Source: an uncultured Oscillospiraceae bacterium (lineage in GTDB: Bacteria; Bacillota; Clostridia; Oscillospirales; Oscillospiraceae). From it: a DNA stretch of 23,283 nucleotides. The stretch is taken from the NCBI GenBank assembly GCA_934589065.1, contig CAKTNN010000035.1, positions 1 through 23,283 of the forward strand, written 5' to 3'. Under the pieces are notes generated by a model. That model was not told the DNA's origin. It made no database searches and saw nothing but the letters and a program-made list of their open reading frames with translations. The position numbers and the translations under genes were made by a program. Within the stretch, counting starts at the first letter, position 1, and each line of letters opens with the position of its first letter. Positions 22,048-23,283 of the stretch are shown one piece after another.

Positions 22048-22065
22048 GGTTAGCCGAATCTAACT
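22048..22065. promoter_or_regulatory. Dyad operator d (RRTTAG-N6-CTAACY)
   Basis: GGTTAG, CCGAAT, CTAACT, centred 35 bases from operator c and 19 bases before the methyltransferase start. I see no clear -35/-10 pair around c and d, so the promoter here is unresolved. Confidence 0.6.
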
Positions 22066-22083
22066 CTGAAAGGAATGACAGAG

Positions 22084-22698
22084 ATGCGAAAACATAAGAA
22101 TTTCTGGGACAGAAATGCCGGTCGGTACGACCGCTTCATGCGAAAGGATCGGGCGGCATACGAAGAGATGTATAAGCTGATCCGGCCGGTCGTGAAAGCC
22201 AAGACGGTGCTGGAGCTGGCAACCGGCACAGGGCTGATCGCAAAGCACATCGTGAATGCGGCGGCGCACATCGAGGCGACGGACGCCTCCGCGGAGATGA
22301 TCGCCGAGGCAAAGCGGGATAACCGCTCAGCAAAGCTGCACTTTTCCGTGCAGGATATGTTCTGCCTGCCCTATGCGGAGGAGTCTTTCGACGTGGTGAT
22401 CGTGTCCAACGCACTGCATATCGTGCCGCAGCCGGAAAAAGCCCTGCAAGAGATAAAACGGGTACTGAAAGACGACGGCGTGCTCATCGCGCCCACCTTT
22501 ACCCACGCAGGGAACTCGTTTTCCGGCAAGGTCAAAGCCTTTTTCATGAAGCTGGCAGGCTTTCCTCTCCATAGCAGGTGGACGAGCGAGGAATACCTGT
22601 GCTTCCTGCGGCAGAACGGCTGGACGGTGCGGGAAAGCGCTGTGCTGAAAGCATCCTTCCCATTGACCTATGCGGAATGTGTGAAATCGGAGGTGTAA
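22084..22698 (+). CDS. Class I SAM-dependent methyltransferase (UbiE-like)
   Basis: A 204-residue methyltransferase. Motif I is VLELATGTGLIAKHI (about 42-56), IEATDAS is motif II, then DMFCLPYAEESFDVVIVSNALHIV and the post-III block IKRVLKDDGVLIAPTF. It resembles small-molecule or phospholipid methyltransferases of the UbiE group; the substrate is unknown. AAAGGA touches the ATG at 22075 but is 9 bases from ATG 22084, so 22084 is the better start (MRKHKNFWDRNAGRYD). The next methyltransferase begins one base after its stop, so both are made together. Dyad operators c and d lie just upstream. Confidence 0.9.
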   Translation: MRKHKNFWDRNAGRYDRFMRKDRAAYEEMYKLIRPVVKAKTVLELATGTGLIAKHIVNAAAHIEATDASAEMIAEAKRDNRSAKLHFSVQDMFCLPYAEESFDVVIVSNALHIVPQPEKALQEIKRVLKDDGVLIAPTFTHAGNSFSGKVKAFFMKLAGFPLHSRWTSEEYLCFLRQNGWTVRESAVLKASFPLTYAECVKSEV

Positions 22699-22699
22699 G

Positions 22700-23283
22700 A
22701 TGTCATTCTTTGAAAATACCCGCAAGCCCGTGGGCTTTGGCGGGAAAATTATGGTCGCCATGATGAATGTCGGGCACAGCGCCGTTGCCCGGTGGGGACT
22801 TCAATTTCTGAATGCTGCGCCGGACGCCAAGGTGCTGGACTGCGGCTGCGGCGGCGGGGCGAACATGAAAAGGCTGCTGAAAAAATGCCCGCAGGGTATT
22901 GTCAAGGGCATCGACTATTCGCCCGTCAGCGTGGAGAAATCCAAAAAGGTCAACAAGACTGCCATCGCGGAGGGACGCTGCGCTGTTCTGCAAGGCAGCG
23001 TGGCGGATATGATGTTTGCTGATAACTGGTTCGATGCGGTGACGGCCTTTGAAACCGTCTATTTCTGGCCCGAATTGCCGCAGTGCTTCCGGGAGGTTTA
23101 CCGGGTGCTGAAGCCCGGCGGGACATTACTCATCTGCAACGAGAGCAATGGCGACACAGCCAAGGACGAGAGGTGGACGAAAATCATCGGCGGCATGACC
23201 ATCTACAAGGACATTGAATTAAAGGCGCATCTGGAGCAGGCGGGCTTTCACGAGGTGCAGATACACAAAAAGAAAAGCTGGCT
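22700..23283 (+). CDS. Class I SAM-dependent methyltransferase (cut by window end)
   Basis: The frame from ATG 22700 stays open to the last base, 194 codons, ending in HKKKSW where the paralogue at 19858 has about ten residues left, so nearly all of it is present. Motif I is KVLDCGCGGGAN (44-55), then KGIDYSPVSVEKS and RVLKPGGTLLICN. GGAGGT lies 5 bases before the ATG and overlaps the end of the preceding gene, so the two methyltransferases are coupled. By comparison with the broken module at 19.5-20.7 kb, an ABC exporter would be expected beyond the window. Confidence 0.92.
   Translation, partial: MSFFENTRKPVGFGGKIMVAMMNVGHSAVARWGLQFLNAAPDAKVLDCGCGGGANMKRLLKKCPQGIVKGIDYSPVSVEKSKKVNKTAIAEGRCAVLQGSVADMMFADNWFDAVTAFETVYFWPELPQCFREVYRVLKPGGTLLICNESNGDTAKDERWTKIIGGMTIYKDIELKAHLEQAGFHEVQIHKKKSW

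Noticed and set aside
22792..23022. 76-codon plus-strand open frame
   Set aside because: It is an out-of-frame shadow of the methyltransferase gene starting at 22700, which runs off the window.

Overview
The window looks like a chromosomal segment of a spore-forming, low-to-mid GC Clostridia bacterium of the gut type (Oscillospiraceae or Lachnospiraceae-like). The reasons are an alpha/beta small acid-soluble spore protein, AGGAGG ribosome sites with several TTG starts, Firmicutes-type lipoproteins, LacI-controlled glycoside hydrolases and an ABC sugar importer without its own ATPase. No species can be named from the sequence alone.

Layout. (1) 1-1010: the tail of an unrecognised gene, an unrecognised two-helix membrane protein and a spore-protein gene whose last third is foreign to the family, suggesting a rearrangement junction. 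(2) 1165-1792: a gene-free stretch with a diverged 65-bp direct repeat, several hairpins and a probable promoter plus terminator-like leader. (3) 1793-6762: a five-gene nickel/peptide-type ABC importer operon (permease, permease, lipoprotein, two ATPases), closed by a perfect bidirectional terminator. (4) 6874-18103: a carbohydrate locus. On the minus strand are a GH36 alpha-galactosidase and an operon of a LacI regulator and a GH51 alpha-L-arabinofuranosidase. Divergently, on the plus strand, are a GH127 beta-L-arabinofuranosidase, a sugar-binding lipoprotein, two permeases and a DUF624 protein. Three copies of a TGAAACGTTT operator lie between the divergent units, so the LacI protein probably controls both. 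The enzymes suggest use of arabinofuranose-containing plant glycans; GH36 has its own promoter and no such operator.

(5) 18150-19759: a promoter, a 31-codon leader ORF and a terminator hairpin precede an MFS transporter that appears to lack its C-terminal end; the tail of an ABC exporter gene converges on it. (6) 19858-20466: a minus-strand methyltransferase, then a tRNA-Tyr(GTA) gene, a 22-bp second copy of the tRNA 3' end and between them a cloverleaf-like set of hairpins. (7) 21322-23283: a TetR regulator and two methyltransferases, the second cut by the window end. That second methyltransferase is a close paralogue of the one at 19858-20466, and four copies of the dyad RRTTAG-N6-CTAACY lie at the two modules. 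The 19.5-20.7 kb region thus looks like a decayed, inverted copy of the module at 21.4 kb onward.
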